A DNA stretch of 64,000 nt from Marinobacter caseinilyticus (GCF_011074955.1 NZ_WUQJ01000037.1:62001-126000), one strand, 5' to 3'. Counted from the stretch's first letter, positions 1 to 9,044 are shown. Program-made: numbers and translations. The notes: generated by a model from the sequence alone, not told the origin.

Positions 1-34
1 CGACGAGTTCTTCCTGTCGATGAAGCGGCGCTAG
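1..34 (+). CDS. rho: 3' end of transcription termination factor Rho (partial)
   Basis: Only the last eleven codons and the stop are in the window. They read DEFFLSMKRR and end at TAG 32-34. Rho proteins of Pseudomonas-like bacteria end in NDEFF-x-SMKR, and rho lies just upstream of ubiD in Pseudomonas, so both the tail and the position fit. The rest of the gene lies before base 1. The identification rests on a very short peptide plus synteny. Confidence 0.75.
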   Translation, partial: DEFFLSMKRR

Positions 35-63
35 TCGACGCGACGTCTGGATGACCTTCTCGA

Positions 64-88
64 GCGGGGCCTGAAATTCAGGCCCCGC
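64..88 (+). terminator. Hairpin after rho
   Basis: A 25-base near-perfect palindrome with two 12-base arms (GCGGGGCCTGAA and its complement) around one central base starts 30 bases after the rho stop. Only a weak T-rich stretch follows, so it may be an inefficient intrinsic terminator or a 3' stabilising hairpin. Confidence 0.65.
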
Positions 89-147
89 CATCCATTTCTT
101 GCTAATCCTCGTACACGTCTCCCTGACACGCCACCACGGGGCACTCC

Positions 148-1635
148 ATGAAATACAATGACCTTCGCGATTTTATCGACCAGCTGGAACAGCAGGGCGA
201 GCTCAAGCGTATTGCCGTGGAAGTCGACCCCTATCTGGAAATGACCGAGATCTGTGACCGGACCCTGCGTGCTGGCGGCCCGGCGCTGTTGTTTGAGCGT
301 CCGAAAGGTCATTCCATGCCGGTGCTGGCCAACCTGTTTGGTACGCCCAAGCGCGTGGCCATGGGAATGGGGCAGGACGATGTTGCCAGCTTGCGGGATG
401 TTGGCAAACTGCTGGCCTTCCTGAAGGAACCTGACCCGCCCAAGGGTTTCAAAGACGCGCTCGAAAAATTGCCGGTCTTTCGGAAGGTCATGAAAATGAG
501 TCCGAAAGTGTTACGCTCGGCGCCCTGCCAGGAGGTGGTGGTCGAGAAAGACGCCGTCGATCTTCATCAGATTCCGATCCAGCATTGCTGGCCGGGTGAT
601 GCGGGACCGCTCGTGACCTGGCCATTGGTCATTACCCGCGGGCCTCACAAGGAACGTCAGAACCTCGGCATCTATCGCCAGCAGTTGATCGGAAAAAACC
701 GATTGATCATGCGGTGGCTAAGCCATCGCGGTGGTGCCTTGGATTTTCAGGAATGGCAGCAGGCTCATCCGGGGGAACCGTTTCCGGTCGCGGTGGCGTT
801 GGGCGCCGACCCGGCCACCATTCTCGGAGCGGTGACGCCGGTGCCAGACTCGCTGTCAGAGTATGCGTTTGCCGGCTTGCTGCGCGGAGCCCGCACCGAA
901 CTGGTCAAGGCCCAGCTGAGTGAGTTGCAGGTTCCGGCCAGCGCCGAAATTGTGTTGGAAGGCTTTATTTACCCTGAGGACACTGCCCCGGAAGGCCCGT
1001 TTGGCGACCATACCGGGTATTACAACGAAGTAGAGCAGTTCCCGGTGTTTACAGTGGAGCGCATGACTCACCGCCGGGATCCGATTTATCACAGCACCTA
1101 TACCGGTCGTCCACCGGATGAGCCTGCGATTCTCGGTGTGGCGTTGAACGAAGTATTCATCCCAATACTGCAGAAGCAGTTTCCGGAGATTGTCGATTTT
1201 TATCTGCCGCCGGAGGGGTGTTCTTATCGACTGGCCATCGTAACCATGAAAAAGCAGTACCCTGGCCATGCCAAGCGCGTCATGATGGGAGTATGGTCAT
1301 TTTTACGGCAATTCATGTACACCAAATTTGTCATCGTGACGGATGATGACGTGAATGCGCGGGACTGGAAAGACGTTATTTGGGCCATGACTACGCGTAT
1401 GGATCCAATACGGGACACCATGATGGTGGAGAACACGCCGATTGATTATCTCGACTTTGCGTCGCCGGTGGCGGGCCTGGGTTCCAAAATGGGGCTTGAT
1501 GCCACCAACAAATGGCCCGGCGAAACCGAACGCGAATGGGGCACGCCCATTGCCATGACGGCGGATGTCCGTCAGCGGGTGGACGAGCTGTGGGATAGCC
1601 TGGGCATTGATTCGGAGGGCGCGCACCCCGACTGA
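148..1635 (+). CDS. ubiD: UbiD, 3-octaprenyl-4-hydroxybenzoate decarboxylase
   Basis: UbiD removes the carboxyl group from 3-polyprenyl-4-hydroxybenzoate in ubiquinone synthesis, using prenylated FMN supplied by UbiX together with a divalent metal. The 495-residue product matches the usual length (about 490-500). It begins MKYNDLRDFIDQLEQQGELK, typical of the family, and carries the conserved acidic active-site segment EGPFGDHTGYY near residue 282. The ATG at 148 gives the family-standard N terminus. The gene follows rho, as in Pseudomonas, and is followed after a single base by a flavin reductase-like gene, suggesting co-transcription. No ubiX is visible in the window. Confidence 0.95.
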   Translation: MKYNDLRDFIDQLEQQGELKRIAVEVDPYLEMTEICDRTLRAGGPALLFERPKGHSMPVLANLFGTPKRVAMGMGQDDVASLRDVGKLLAFLKEPDPPKGFKDALEKLPVFRKVMKMSPKVLRSAPCQEVVVEKDAVDLHQIPIQHCWPGDAGPLVTWPLVITRGPHKERQNLGIYRQQLIGKNRLIMRWLSHRGGALDFQEWQQAHPGEPFPVAVALGADPATILGAVTPVPDSLSEYAFAGLLRGARTELVKAQLSELQVPASAEIVLEGFIYPEDTAPEGPFGDHTGYYNEVEQFPVFTVERMTHRRDPIYHSTYTGRPPDEPAILGVALNEVFIPILQKQFPEIVDFYLPPEGCSYRLAIVTMKKQYPGHAKRVMMGVWSFLRQFMYTKFVIVTDDDVNARDWKDVIWAMTTRMDPIRDTMMVENTPIDYLDFASPVAGLGSKMGLDATNKWPGETEREWGTPIAMTADVRQRVDELWDSLGIDSEGAHPD

Positions 1636-1636
1636 T

Positions 1637-2674
1637 ATGAACGAGCGCGATCCGGTTCCCGAGCCAGGCAAGGCTGCCGGGGCGCTGCACCGGGTTTACT
1701 TGCAGCCCTCAAAGCTGTCCTTTCTGGCATCCGAGGCAGACGATTTGCTAGCGGCGGCGACCCAAGCCGGCATTGCGGTGCCTTTTGCCTGCCGCAACGG
1801 GGTCTGTGAGTTGTGTGAAGCCAGGCTCATCGACGGCACCGCTCTGAATACCCGAAACCAACAGACACTATCGCCCGCTACGCGCCTGATGCTTTGCCGC
1901 ACACAGGCGCGCAGCTCACTCGAACTGGAGATTGAGGCCGTTATGGCAGCAGGACAAACGACACCCCGTGAATTTCAGGCCAATGTGGTAGGGGTGCACT
2001 CTATCAGCCACGATGTTTACCGGGTTGAACTGCAGTTGCCGCGTCGCCGCGAGCTGGAATTCCATGCCGGGCAATATCTGTCGGTTGTTCTGCCTGACGC
2101 CGAGCCCTGTTACTTTTCCATTGCCAGCAGCCCGCTGGATCAGCACCTGGAACTGCACATCCAGGCGTCACCGGACTGGGTGTCCGCACAGCGGGTAGTG
2201 GACGCCCTCAAATCGGGTCAGGCCGTTACTCTGCAGTTACCGCATGGCCACGCCTGCCTGGCCGCCGCGCCGGAAAAACCGTTGGTGATGGTCGCTGCCG
2301 GCACCGGATTTGCTCAGATGAAAAGCATGGTGGATTACCTTCGCACCACGAACTCCGAACAGCCGGTCAGTCTGTTCTGGGGTGTGCGTCGTCTTGAGGA
2401 TATGTACTTGCGATCCCTGGCCCAACAGTGGCATGAGACCTGGCCGCCGTTTACTTTCATTCCGGTGGTCGGCGACGACGAGGATAATGACTGGAGCGGT
2501 CACCATGACCAGTTGGTAGGGTCCGTGCTGGCCACTCGCAGCGACTGGTCGGACGTTCAGGTCATGGCGAGTGGTTCGCCCACCATGGTGTACACCTTGA
2601 TGGATGCCCTGGTCGAAGCTGGTTTGCCGGCCGGGGCGTTCTTGTCTGACGTGCTGGAATACGCGCCACGGTGA
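1637..2674 (+). CDS. Ferredoxin-fused FAD/NAD(P)H oxidoreductase
   Basis: The 345-residue product joins an N-terminal plant-type 2Fe-2S domain to a ferredoxin-reductase-like FAD/NAD module. The cluster cysteines are C52, C57, C60 and C87 (CRNGVCELC plus a later C). The second half contains the flavin loop CYFSIASSP, where the usual RxYS arginine is replaced, and the nucleotide-binding segment AAGTGFAQ. This layout is that of CDP-6-deoxy-3,4-glucoseen reductase-like proteins and the electron-transfer subunits of some oxygenases. The start chosen is ATG 1637, one base after the ubiD stop; a longer upstream frame runs inside ubiD. Tight coupling suggests a flavin- or electron-transfer role linked to UbiD/UbiX, but the real partner is unknown. 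Confidence 0.85.
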   Translation: MNERDPVPEPGKAAGALHRVYLQPSKLSFLASEADDLLAAATQAGIAVPFACRNGVCELCEARLIDGTALNTRNQQTLSPATRLMLCRTQARSSLELEIEAVMAAGQTTPREFQANVVGVHSISHDVYRVELQLPRRRELEFHAGQYLSVVLPDAEPCYFSIASSPLDQHLELHIQASPDWVSAQRVVDALKSGQAVTLQLPHGHACLAAAPEKPLVMVAAGTGFAQMKSMVDYLRTTNSEQPVSLFWGVRRLEDMYLRSLAQQWHETWPPFTFIPVVGDDEDNDWSGHHDQLVGSVLATRSDWSDVQVMASGSPTMVYTLMDALVEAGLPAGAFLSDVLEYAPR

Positions 2675-2708
2675 CGCAGGCGTAGCCCTGCCCATGACAA
2701 GCCTGATC

Positions 2709-3947
2709 TCAGGCTTTCGGCATGGGCAGGTCCGGCAGTCCACTGTCCTTCACGAGTCCTTGCATCAACAACTTCATGCTGGTTTCGTCTTCGCCCATGT
2801 GCGCGTTCAGGCGGCTCAGCTCAGCCATGGTTTCCCGGCTTCGGCGTAACCGCAGACTGGTGTCGAAATACTCCCGGGCCTTGCCCCACAGCTCGTTTCG
2901 TAGGCTGAGACGCCCCAGCGCCAGCAACAGTTCGGCGTTATTGGGACGGTTTTGTAGCCAGCGCTCGGCCGTCAAGAGCTGTTCATCCGGTTTGCTGCCT
3001 TGCAGGCGTCCGTACAAGTTGATTAGCTCGTCGCTCCAGTGGTTCCGCAATACCTTACGCAACAGCGTTTCAGCTTGTGCTTCATCCCCCAGCGAGGCCA
3101 GCAGGCGCGCGTATTCGCGAATGGTGTGTTCATCGCGCCGCATTACGCCGGGAAGCTCGTCCCACAGTTTGGTTAACGGTTCGAGCGAATCATTGCCCGA
3201 AGCCGATTGACGCCGGCAGTCCTCGGCGGCCCGCTGCAGCAGGTTGAGCCAGGTGGTGCGCTCAAGCTGGTCGAGTTCATTTTTATCAATCAGGTCGCGT
3301 TTGCGCAGTTCCGGCAGCAGCCGGGACAGTTCCCGCCAATCTTCCAACCGAAAATACGCATTCTTGAGCAGTTTCAGCACAAATGGATGGTGCGGCGTGC
3401 GCTTGCGTAAGCGAATCAGGGTTGCCAGCGCTTGCTCCAGCCGGTTACCTGCCAGCTGTAGTTGCGCCTGGGTGATGCCCACCGCCATATCCGAACCCGG
3501 TGTACTATCGAAGGCTTTCCGCAACAGCTCGTCCACGGCCTCGTGGTCACCGGATTCGAAGGCTGCCTGGGCCGCGGCCAGATAGTTGATCAGGGGGGTG
3601 TCAGCGTGACTGGCGGACGCCTCCAGCAGTTTTCGTGCTCGGGGCCAATTGCCCTCGGCCAACGCCAGTAGACCCTGGGTTGTCCGGCGTCTCGCACGGC
3701 GCTCATTGCCGCGGGCAAGCCAGCCGGTCATCATGCCGGCGCTGCGGGAGAAACGCCGGATCAGGTTGGCCGTTAATAACAAACCGCCAACCAGTAGAAG
3801 CAGCGCGCACAACCCGACCCAGAAGTTTGTTTCAAGCAGATAATGGCCCAGGCTGATGCGAATGTAACCCAGATCGTATTGCAAACCCAGGCTCAGTCCG
3901 GCGCCAATCAGCAGGGCAATCAGCAGAATCAGTAACAGCCGAATCAT
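2709..3947 (-). CDS. hemY: HemY-like TPR membrane protein
   Basis: This is the last gene of the minus-strand hemCDXY operon. The 412-residue product has two N-terminal membrane helices (about residues 2-22 and 40-62) followed by helical TPR-type repeats over the remaining 300 residues. This is the proteobacterial HemY of the haem operon, not the protoporphyrinogen oxidase of the same name in Gram-positives. Its role is thought to be organising late haem synthesis at the inner membrane, but it is not an enzyme. The ATG at 3947 overlaps the hemX stop in an ATGA tetranucleotide, and a GGAGG lies upstream. The gene is convergent with the reductase gene, with 34 bases between the stops. Confidence 0.9.
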   Translation of the reverse strand: MIRLLLILLIALLIGAGLSLGLQYDLGYIRISLGHYLLETNFWVGLCALLLLVGGLLLTANLIRRFSRSAGMMTGWLARGNERRARRRTTQGLLALAEGNWPRARKLLEASASHADTPLINYLAAAQAAFESGDHEAVDELLRKAFDSTPGSDMAVGITQAQLQLAGNRLEQALATLIRLRKRTPHHPFVLKLLKNAYFRLEDWRELSRLLPELRKRDLIDKNELDQLERTTWLNLLQRAAEDCRRQSASGNDSLEPLTKLWDELPGVMRRDEHTIREYARLLASLGDEAQAETLLRKVLRNHWSDELINLYGRLQGSKPDEQLLTAERWLQNRPNNAELLLALGRLSLRNELWGKAREYFDTSLRLRRSRETMAELSRLNAHMGEDETSMKLLMQGLVKDSGLPDLPMPKA

Positions 3948-5047
3948 AGCGTGTCGCCTCCGCTGTCCTTGCGGGTGTCGCTGTCTGGTCTGGAGGTGCG
4001 ACCGGCAATGCGCGCCTTTAGCAACACCAGTGACTGACTGATATCGGGTAATGCGGGATCAATGCTTTTGCCCTGTAATTCGTCCAGTGACGCCTGCAGT
4101 GCCCGAATGCGTTCATCGCTGGTGTCGTACCAGGTTGTCAGTGCATTGGTGGCTTTCGCCAGTGCGCGGTCATACAGGGTTTGATTACCTCTCAGTACGG
4201 CCAACTCAGCCTCTTCGAGCATAAGTTGCATGTTCAGCCGCGCATAGGCACTTTGCTCCGGCGACATCAGTGCCTTCACAGGTGTATCCAGGCGGCGAAC
4301 CACCACCACCTGACCGAGAGTTTCTTTCGTTTGGCGCCACGCTCGCAGAAAAACATTATCGGTGCTGTCAGATGCCGCGTCGTCACTGGCGCCGGCGATC
4401 GTCAGGGCCTCTTTTTCGATCAGTGCGCTGTCCGTCAGTTGGTGAATACTGCCGATGGCCGCTTCCAGCTGTAAATACAGGCCCGTGCGATCAACATCGG
4501 CAATCCCGCGGAGCGCCAGAATGTCTTTTGCTACTTGTTCCCGCACGGGGTAGACACCGATGTCATCCGTTTCGGCGAGGACCTGGTCGGCGGATTTCAG
4601 GGCCGCCAGGGCGCCCCGGAAGTCTTTTTCAATCAGCATGCGCTGATTCGCCACGCGCAGCAGATACTCGGCTTCGGCCAACAGCCAGTCGGTACGGGTG
4701 CGGTTACCCGCTTCGAGCAGTTCGCGCGCAGTGTGATCAATCTGACGCTGCTGGGTTGCCAGCTTCTCCCGCAGATCGGCAAGCATCGCTTCCAGTGCCT
4801 GAATACGCTGTGCCTGCTGGCCACCGGTTTGGCTGTAAGTGTCCTCAAGGCGCTCCGCGGTCTTCTCAACGTAGCCGATTGCCTGCGCCAGTGATTTTTG
4901 GTCTTGCCATTGCTGCCAGCCCCAAAGCGCCAATAGCACCGTGGCAACCAGCGCCAGGGAGGCCATCAGCCAAAGCGGCCAGAGACGGGGTCGGGCAGGT
5001 TTTGGTTTATTTACAGTGGCAGGCAGTTGAACATTTGATTCAGTCAC
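3944..5047 (-). CDS. hemX: HemX-like membrane protein (uroporphyrinogen-III operon)
   Basis: The 367-residue product has a Pro/Lys-rich cytoplasmic N terminus, one membrane helix near residues 25-45 (WPLWLMASLALVATVLLALW), a coiled-coil region and a long helical periplasmic domain. HemX was once annotated as uroporphyrinogen-III methyltransferase, but no SAM-binding motifs are seen here, in line with a non-enzymatic role. The start is GTG 5047, preceded by AAGGA five bases upstream. It lies eight bases after hemD and overlaps hemY by four bases, so hemC-hemD-hemX-hemY is clearly one transcript. Confidence 0.9.
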   Translation of the reverse strand: MTESNVQLPATVNKPKPARPRLWPLWLMASLALVATVLLALWGWQQWQDQKSLAQAIGYVEKTAERLEDTYSQTGGQQAQRIQALEAMLADLREKLATQQRQIDHTARELLEAGNRTRTDWLLAEAEYLLRVANQRMLIEKDFRGALAALKSADQVLAETDDIGVYPVREQVAKDILALRGIADVDRTGLYLQLEAAIGSIHQLTDSALIEKEALTIAGASDDAASDSTDNVFLRAWRQTKETLGQVVVVRRLDTPVKALMSPEQSAYARLNMQLMLEEAELAVLRGNQTLYDRALAKATNALTTWYDTSDERIRALQASLDELQGKSIDPALPDISQSLVLLKARIAGRTSRPDSDTRKDSGGDTL

Positions 5048-5055
5048 AGGCGTCC

Positions 5056-5874
5056 TTACTGGGCTGTTGTTGAGTCTGCAGTGTCATGGCTGGGCGAAGC
5101 CAGATGATCGGCAATACAGGTCACAATCGCATCATCGTGCAAGCTGTCTGGCAGGCACACCCGGTTGAAGCCAGCGTGTCGAGCCTGATCAGCGACTCGC
5201 TCGGCTGGCACCACCAGCAGGCATTGTTCCAGATTATGGTTGGTATTCTTACTCAGTGCGATGAGATTGTTCAATGTTTCCATGGACAAGGTGATGATGG
5301 CGTCCGGGTTGAAGCGCACCAGCGCGTCGTCGATGTCAGTCTGGGTATAGTCTGGTCGCCGCCGCTGGTACAGCGCCAATTCAGAGACCTGGGCACCCCG
5401 GTGCTCCAGCGTAGTACGGATTAAATCGCGCCCCTGTTCCCCTTTGGCCAGCAATACTTTGTCTCCGGATGGTGTGGCCAGGGTCGGTAACGCCAGCAAC
5501 TGTTCGCTGGTAAAACCCTGGTCGGGTTGGTGGGGGCTCAGGCCCGCGTGGGTAAAAACCGCTGCAGTGGCGGCGCCTACCCCATACCAGTGTAGCTGGA
5601 TTGGCAGTTGTGGCCACCAGGTGTCGGCCCGCGCCAGCAACTGCTCAGCGGCAAAGGGGCTGACTGCGATGATGTGCTGGAACAGGTCCAGATGTTGTAC
5701 CAGTGTGCGCTGGCTTGGGGTTTCAGCGGTAATTGCCCGCTCAATCATGGGGAATGTTTTAACCACGGCCCCGGCGTGCCGAAGGCTGGCCGCCAGTCTG
5801 TTGGCTTCGGGCTGCGGTCGGCAGACCAGGATGCGCCGGTTGTGCAGCGGTAACTTACTTGGGCGTGTGGCCAT
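5056..5874 (-). CDS. hemD: Uroporphyrinogen-III synthase
   Basis: HemD cyclises hydroxymethylbilane to uroporphyrinogen III with inversion of ring D, the branch point to haem, sirohaem and cobalamin. The 272-residue product is slightly longer than the usual 245-260. It contains the start-proximal ILVCRPQPEANRLAASL segment typical of the first Rossmann-like lobe, and the weakly conserved second lobe. Sequence conservation is low in this family, so position is strong support. The gene starts 20 bases inside the end of hemC, which implies translational coupling, and is followed by hemX. Confidence 0.9.
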   Translation of the reverse strand: MATRPSKLPLHNRRILVCRPQPEANRLAASLRHAGAVVKTFPMIERAITAETPSQRTLVQHLDLFQHIIAVSPFAAEQLLARADTWWPQLPIQLHWYGVGAATAAVFTHAGLSPHQPDQGFTSEQLLALPTLATPSGDKVLLAKGEQGRDLIRTTLEHRGAQVSELALYQRRRPDYTQTDIDDALVRFNPDAIITLSMETLNNLIALSKNTNHNLEQCLLVVPAERVADQARHAGFNRVCLPDSLHDDAIVTCIADHLASPSHDTADSTTAQ

Positions 5875-6796
5875 AAATTTCCGCCAGTACCCGGTCGGCG
5901 CCCAAAGCCAGTAGATCCTCCGCGAGCTCGCGACCGAGGCGTTCGCCCTCGGATCGCGGCGCGCGACCCTCCACCCGAAAAATTTCGGTGCCGTCGACGG
6001 CGCCGACCAGGCCGCGAAGCCAGATCGTGTCGTTGTCTTCGAGCAATGCGTAAGCAGCGATGGGTACCTGGCAGCCGCCTTCGAGGCGACGGTTCAAGGC
6101 GCGCTCGGCCTTGACCCGGTCGGACGAATCCGTGTGGTCCAGTGGCGCCAGCAGGTCGATCAGCTCTTGATCATCCAGGCGGCATTCAATGCCCAGGGCA
6201 CCCTGACCCACCGCCGGCAGTGAAATGGTGTCCGGCATGGAATAGCGTATGCGCGCATCAAAACCGAGGCGTTTGAGGCCGGAGCTGGCCAGCACAATGG
6301 CGTCGTAATCGCCGGCATCCAGTTTGGCCAGCCGGGTATTGACGTTGCCTCGCAGCGTGCGGATCTCGAGGTCCGGGCGGTAAGCTCGCAATTGCGACTC
6401 CCGGCGCAGGCTGGCGGTGCCTACGATCGCGCCCTGAGGCAGGGCGTCGACGGAGTCGAACTGGTTGCTGACAAAGGCGTCCGTCGGGTCCTCGCGTTTA
6501 CATATGGCAACCAGGCCGAGGCCTTCGGGAAAGTGCATGGGCACATCTTTCATTGAGTGCACAGCGAGGTCGGCGCGGCCGTCCATCATGGCTTCTTCCA
6601 GTTCCTTGACGAACAGACCCTTACCGCCAATTTTGGCCAGCGGCACGTCGAGAATCTTGTCGCCCTGGGTCTTGATACCGATCAACTCAACCGTGATGTG
6701 GCTGTGAAGGCGTTCCAGCTCGGCCTTGATGAATTCCGCCTGCCACAAGGCCAGGGCGCTGTTCCGAGTTGCGATACGAAGTGTGCGTTGAGACAT
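5855..6796 (-). CDS. hemC: Porphobilinogen deaminase (hydroxymethylbilane synthase)
   Basis: HemC joins four porphobilinogen units into hydroxymethylbilane using a covalently bound dipyrromethane cofactor. The product is 313 residues, the normal length. It shows the N-terminal LRIATRNSALALWQAEF motif, the GIKTQGDKI loop and the cofactor-cysteine region LEGGCQVPIAAYA. The frame stays open 141 bases further upstream, but that extension runs into a transposon-like element. ATG 6796 gives the family N terminus (MSQRTLRIATR); ATG 6808 is an alternative. The shine-dalgarno upstream is weak. The promoter must lie in the 259-base gap to algR, most of which is the inserted element. Confidence 0.94.
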   Translation of the reverse strand: MSQRTLRIATRNSALALWQAEFIKAELERLHSHITVELIGIKTQGDKILDVPLAKIGGKGLFVKELEEAMMDGRADLAVHSMKDVPMHFPEGLGLVAICKREDPTDAFVSNQFDSVDALPQGAIVGTASLRRESQLRAYRPDLEIRTLRGNVNTRLAKLDAGDYDAIVLASSGLKRLGFDARIRYSMPDTISLPAVGQGALGIECRLDDQELIDLLAPLDHTDSSDRVKAERALNRRLEGGCQVPIAAYALLEDNDTIWLRGLVGAVDGTEIFRVEGRAPRSEGERLGRELAEDLLALGADRVLAEIYGHTPK

Positions 6797-6834
6797 AGTA
6801 GTGAACATGGCCAAGGTTGAAAATGAATGTCTAA

Positions 6835-7021
6835 GGAGCCTCTGAATAAGTCTATGGACGATTCTGCAGGTCTTGAGGGCTTGACTGGCAGGGCACATAC
6901 CTGCCGGGAATCGCCACGCCCTGGCCGAGTTTCGCAATGCCGAGCCAGGAGGCCCGCAAGGCTTGCCCGAAGGGGCGGTCCCTGACAGCCAGAATTGCCA
7001 ACAGACTTATTTAGAGGTTCT
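6835..7021. mobile_element. MITE-like element with 19-bp inverted ends and CTAA duplication
   Basis: A 187-base non-coding block has terminal inverted repeats at 6835-6853 and 7003-7021. The two 19-base ends match at 16 positions and share the core CCTCT-R-AATAAGTCT. It is flanked by a direct repeat CTAA at 6831-6834 and 7022-7025. Ends of this size with a 4-base YTAR-type duplication are typical of IS5-family transposition. No transposase remains inside, so this is best read as a miniature non-autonomous element or a collapsed IS. It fills most of the algR-hemC gap. The terminal repeats and duplication are seen directly; the family assignment is inference. Confidence 0.75.
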
Positions 7022-7055
7022 CTAAGCCTACCTTGTGACGGGGCAAATGTCCCGC

Positions 7056-7811
7056 CTATCCCGGCTGATGCTCGTTCAGCCATTGCCGGACGGCGGCAGA
7101 GTGGCGGCGGCTGACAGCCAGTTGGCGGGCGACGTTTTTAAGTACGATGTGGTAGTGGCCTTCACTTGAGCGCACGAGGGACTGGATAAACCGGGCACCG
7201 ACCAGGGTGTGCCGGTGAATGCGGAGGAGGTCCTGGGCGTAGCGGCTTTCCAATTCCTTAAGGGTGAAGTCCGTGACGGTCTCGCCACCGGCATGGTGAA
7301 GCGTGACGCACTTTTGATCGGCTTCACAGTAGTGAATGCTATTCAGCTCAATCAGCTCGGTGCCGCGATGGGTTTTAACTGCCAACTGGTCACTGCCGGT
7401 TTTTGCGCGGCTGCCAAGGGCGCGCAATTGAACTCGATTCACCCGGCCGGCACGAGCCAGCGCCTCGCCTAATGCTTCCCGTCGTACCGGTTTGAGCAGA
7501 TACGCGATGGCCTGTACTTCAAAGGCAGTAATGGCGTAATGATCGTAGGCGGTGCAAAAAATAATCGCCGGCGGACTGCTCAGGGTGTTCAGTTTCTCAG
7601 CGACTTCGAGGCCGTCCATGCCGGGCATGCGGATATCCAGCAAGACGATATCGGGCTCGTGTTCGGCGATCGCGCTCAGAGTCTTGTCACCGTCTCCGGC
7701 CTCGCCGCAGACCCGATAGTTCGGCAGCGCTTCCACCAGCCGACGAATGCGCTCCCGTGCCAGGGGTTCGTCGTCGGCAATCAGTACGGTCTGGTGTGTG
7801 GGCTCAATCAT
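7056..7811 (-). CDS. algR: AlgR-type LytTR response regulator
   Basis: The 251-residue product has a receiver domain (about 8-125) with acidic pair D13/D14, phospho-acceptor D59 in LLDIRMPGMDG, and the conserved Thr and K108-like region IAYLLKPV. A C-terminal LytTR DNA-binding domain follows (about 145-248). In Pseudomonas AlgR controls alginate, type IV pilus assembly (fimU operon) and other virulence traits. The ATG overlaps the sensor gene by four bases (ATGA), so sensor and regulator are co-translated. It sits directly upstream of the hemC operon, as in Pseudomonas, but with a mobile element in between. Confidence 0.92.
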   Translation of the reverse strand: MIEPTHQTVLIADDEPLARERIRRLVEALPNYRVCGEAGDGDKTLSAIAEHEPDIVLLDIRMPGMDGLEVAEKLNTLSSPPAIIFCTAYDHYAITAFEVQAIAYLLKPVRREALGEALARAGRVNRVQLRALGSRAKTGSDQLAVKTHRGTELIELNSIHYCEADQKCVTLHHAGGETVTDFTLKELESRYAQDLLRIHRHTLVGARFIQSLVRSSEGHYHIVLKNVARQLAVSRRHSAAVRQWLNEHQPG

Positions 7812-8905
7812 GGGATCGGTTCCGGGGGGGTCGGTTGGGCGTGGCCCACGTTCTGCCAGGGCAGTCTCAGAGTCACGGTATAGGTGTCATCCTGTTGGCT
7901 GTGTTTGAGCACGGCAGGTTCGCCAAACAATGCTCGCAATCGGGCCTGGATATTGTCCAGTGCCATTCGGTTGCCCACGTGGTTGTGTTGGCCGGTCGCC
8001 GGCCTCGGGTTTTGCACCATTAAATAGACATAGTCGCCTTTGCGATAACCTTCAATGCGGATTTTGCCCCCCTCGGGCCGTGGTTGAATGCCGTGATAGA
8101 TGGCGTTCTCAACCAGGGGTTGAATGGTCAGGGGCGGTATCGCCTGGAGATCCAGATTGCCTTCCATGGCCCACTCAACGGATAACCGGTCGCCCAGACG
8201 CAGCCCCTCAATCATCAGGTAGCGCCGACACAGCGCCAGTTCTTCGCCCAGCGGAATCAGCCGGTCCTGGGTTCGTAGGCTGGCTCGAAACAGCTCCGAT
8301 AAATCCAGCACCGCTTCTTCCGCCTGCTCAGGTCGAGTCACAATGAGGCTGGCGATGGTGTTCATGCTGTTGAATAGAAAATGTGGGTGAATGCGCGCCT
8401 GCAGTGCCGTCAGGCGGGCCTGCATCTCCGCTTGGCGTTGTTGTTGCCATTGGTGTTGAAGGTAAAAATAACGCAACACCATTAAAGTGATGATCATCGC
8501 CAACAGCAAGTTCTTACCAACGGCTTGCCAGCCGTTGGGGGAATAGCCCGGGTGCAGGACCTGGTCCGCGAACAGGCTGAAGACCAGCACGTCCAGTACC
8601 ACCAGCAGCGTGATGGTGGCGGTGACGCCCCCGATGCTGAACCGTTGCAGCCAGCGTCGGATCAGGCATATCAGGGCGGCACTGGTGAGGACGGTCCACT
8701 GCACAAACAATGACAGCAAGCCAAAATAGTTCCAGTCGATCCACTGTCGTTCAGCGTGAATCACCGATAGCAACAGCACCATCAGCTCGCTGATGATGAG
8801 CAGCATGAACACGGCCCGGACCCGACATAGGTCGGGTACAAAAAAATCCTCCGATACCGCTTGGTCGGGCTTAACGGACCGTTTTTTCACACTACGTATC
8901 GGCAT
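7808..8905 (-). CDS. algZ: AlgZ/FimS-type sensor histidine kinase
   Basis: The sensor of the AlgZ-AlgR pair. The 365-residue product has four to five predicted membrane helices in the first 160 residues, then a His_kinase (LytS/YehU-type) domain with the phospho-histidine motif ARIHPHFLFNSMNTI and an atypical HATPase domain with ENAIYHGI as N box. The start chosen is ATG 8905, with AGGTG nine bases upstream; GTG 8917 is an in-frame alternative. It is divergent from argH, with a 139-base shared regulatory gap. FimS/AlgZ in Pseudomonas is needed for twitching motility, which fits the pilT/pilU genes further along the window. Confidence 0.9.
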   Translation of the reverse strand: MPIRSVKKRSVKPDQAVSEDFFVPDLCRVRAVFMLLIISELMVLLLSVIHAERQWIDWNYFGLLSLFVQWTVLTSAALICLIRRWLQRFSIGGVTATITLLVVLDVLVFSLFADQVLHPGYSPNGWQAVGKNLLLAMIITLMVLRYFYLQHQWQQQRQAEMQARLTALQARIHPHFLFNSMNTIASLIVTRPEQAEEAVLDLSELFRASLRTQDRLIPLGEELALCRRYLMIEGLRLGDRLSVEWAMEGNLDLQAIPPLTIQPLVENAIYHGIQPRPEGGKIRIEGYRKGDYVYLMVQNPRPATGQHNHVGNRMALDNIQARLRALFGEPAVLKHSQQDDTYTVTLRLPWQNVGHAQPTPPEPIP

Positions 8906-8973
8906 GCTTCGGTGCACCTACGGTTAACGGCATGTAAAGACTCAGGGGGTGGGGGTGAGAGTCTCTCAGACAG

Positions 8974-8982
8974 TGTTATAAT
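8974..8982 (+). promoter_or_regulatory. Extended -10 promoter of argH
   Basis: TGTTATAAT is a perfect -10 hexamer TATAAT (8977-8982) with the TG extension. No good -35 is present 17 bases upstream, as is common for extended -10 promoters. Transcription would begin near 8989, about 55 bases before the argH start. Confidence 0.6.
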
Positions 8983-9044
8983 CCCCGTCCCATTTCATTC
9001 AGGCCCGCCAGATAATGCCGGGCTGTCAGCAGGAAAGATAGACC

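Noticed and set aside
6797..6937. 47-codon N-terminal extension of HemC
   Set aside because: It reads through the MITE-like element and has no similarity to HemC; the normal N terminus begins at 6796.
6682..7083. 133-codon minus-strand frame across the mobile element
   Set aside because: It spans the end of algR, the element and the start of hemC in another frame; no domain or ribosome site supports it.
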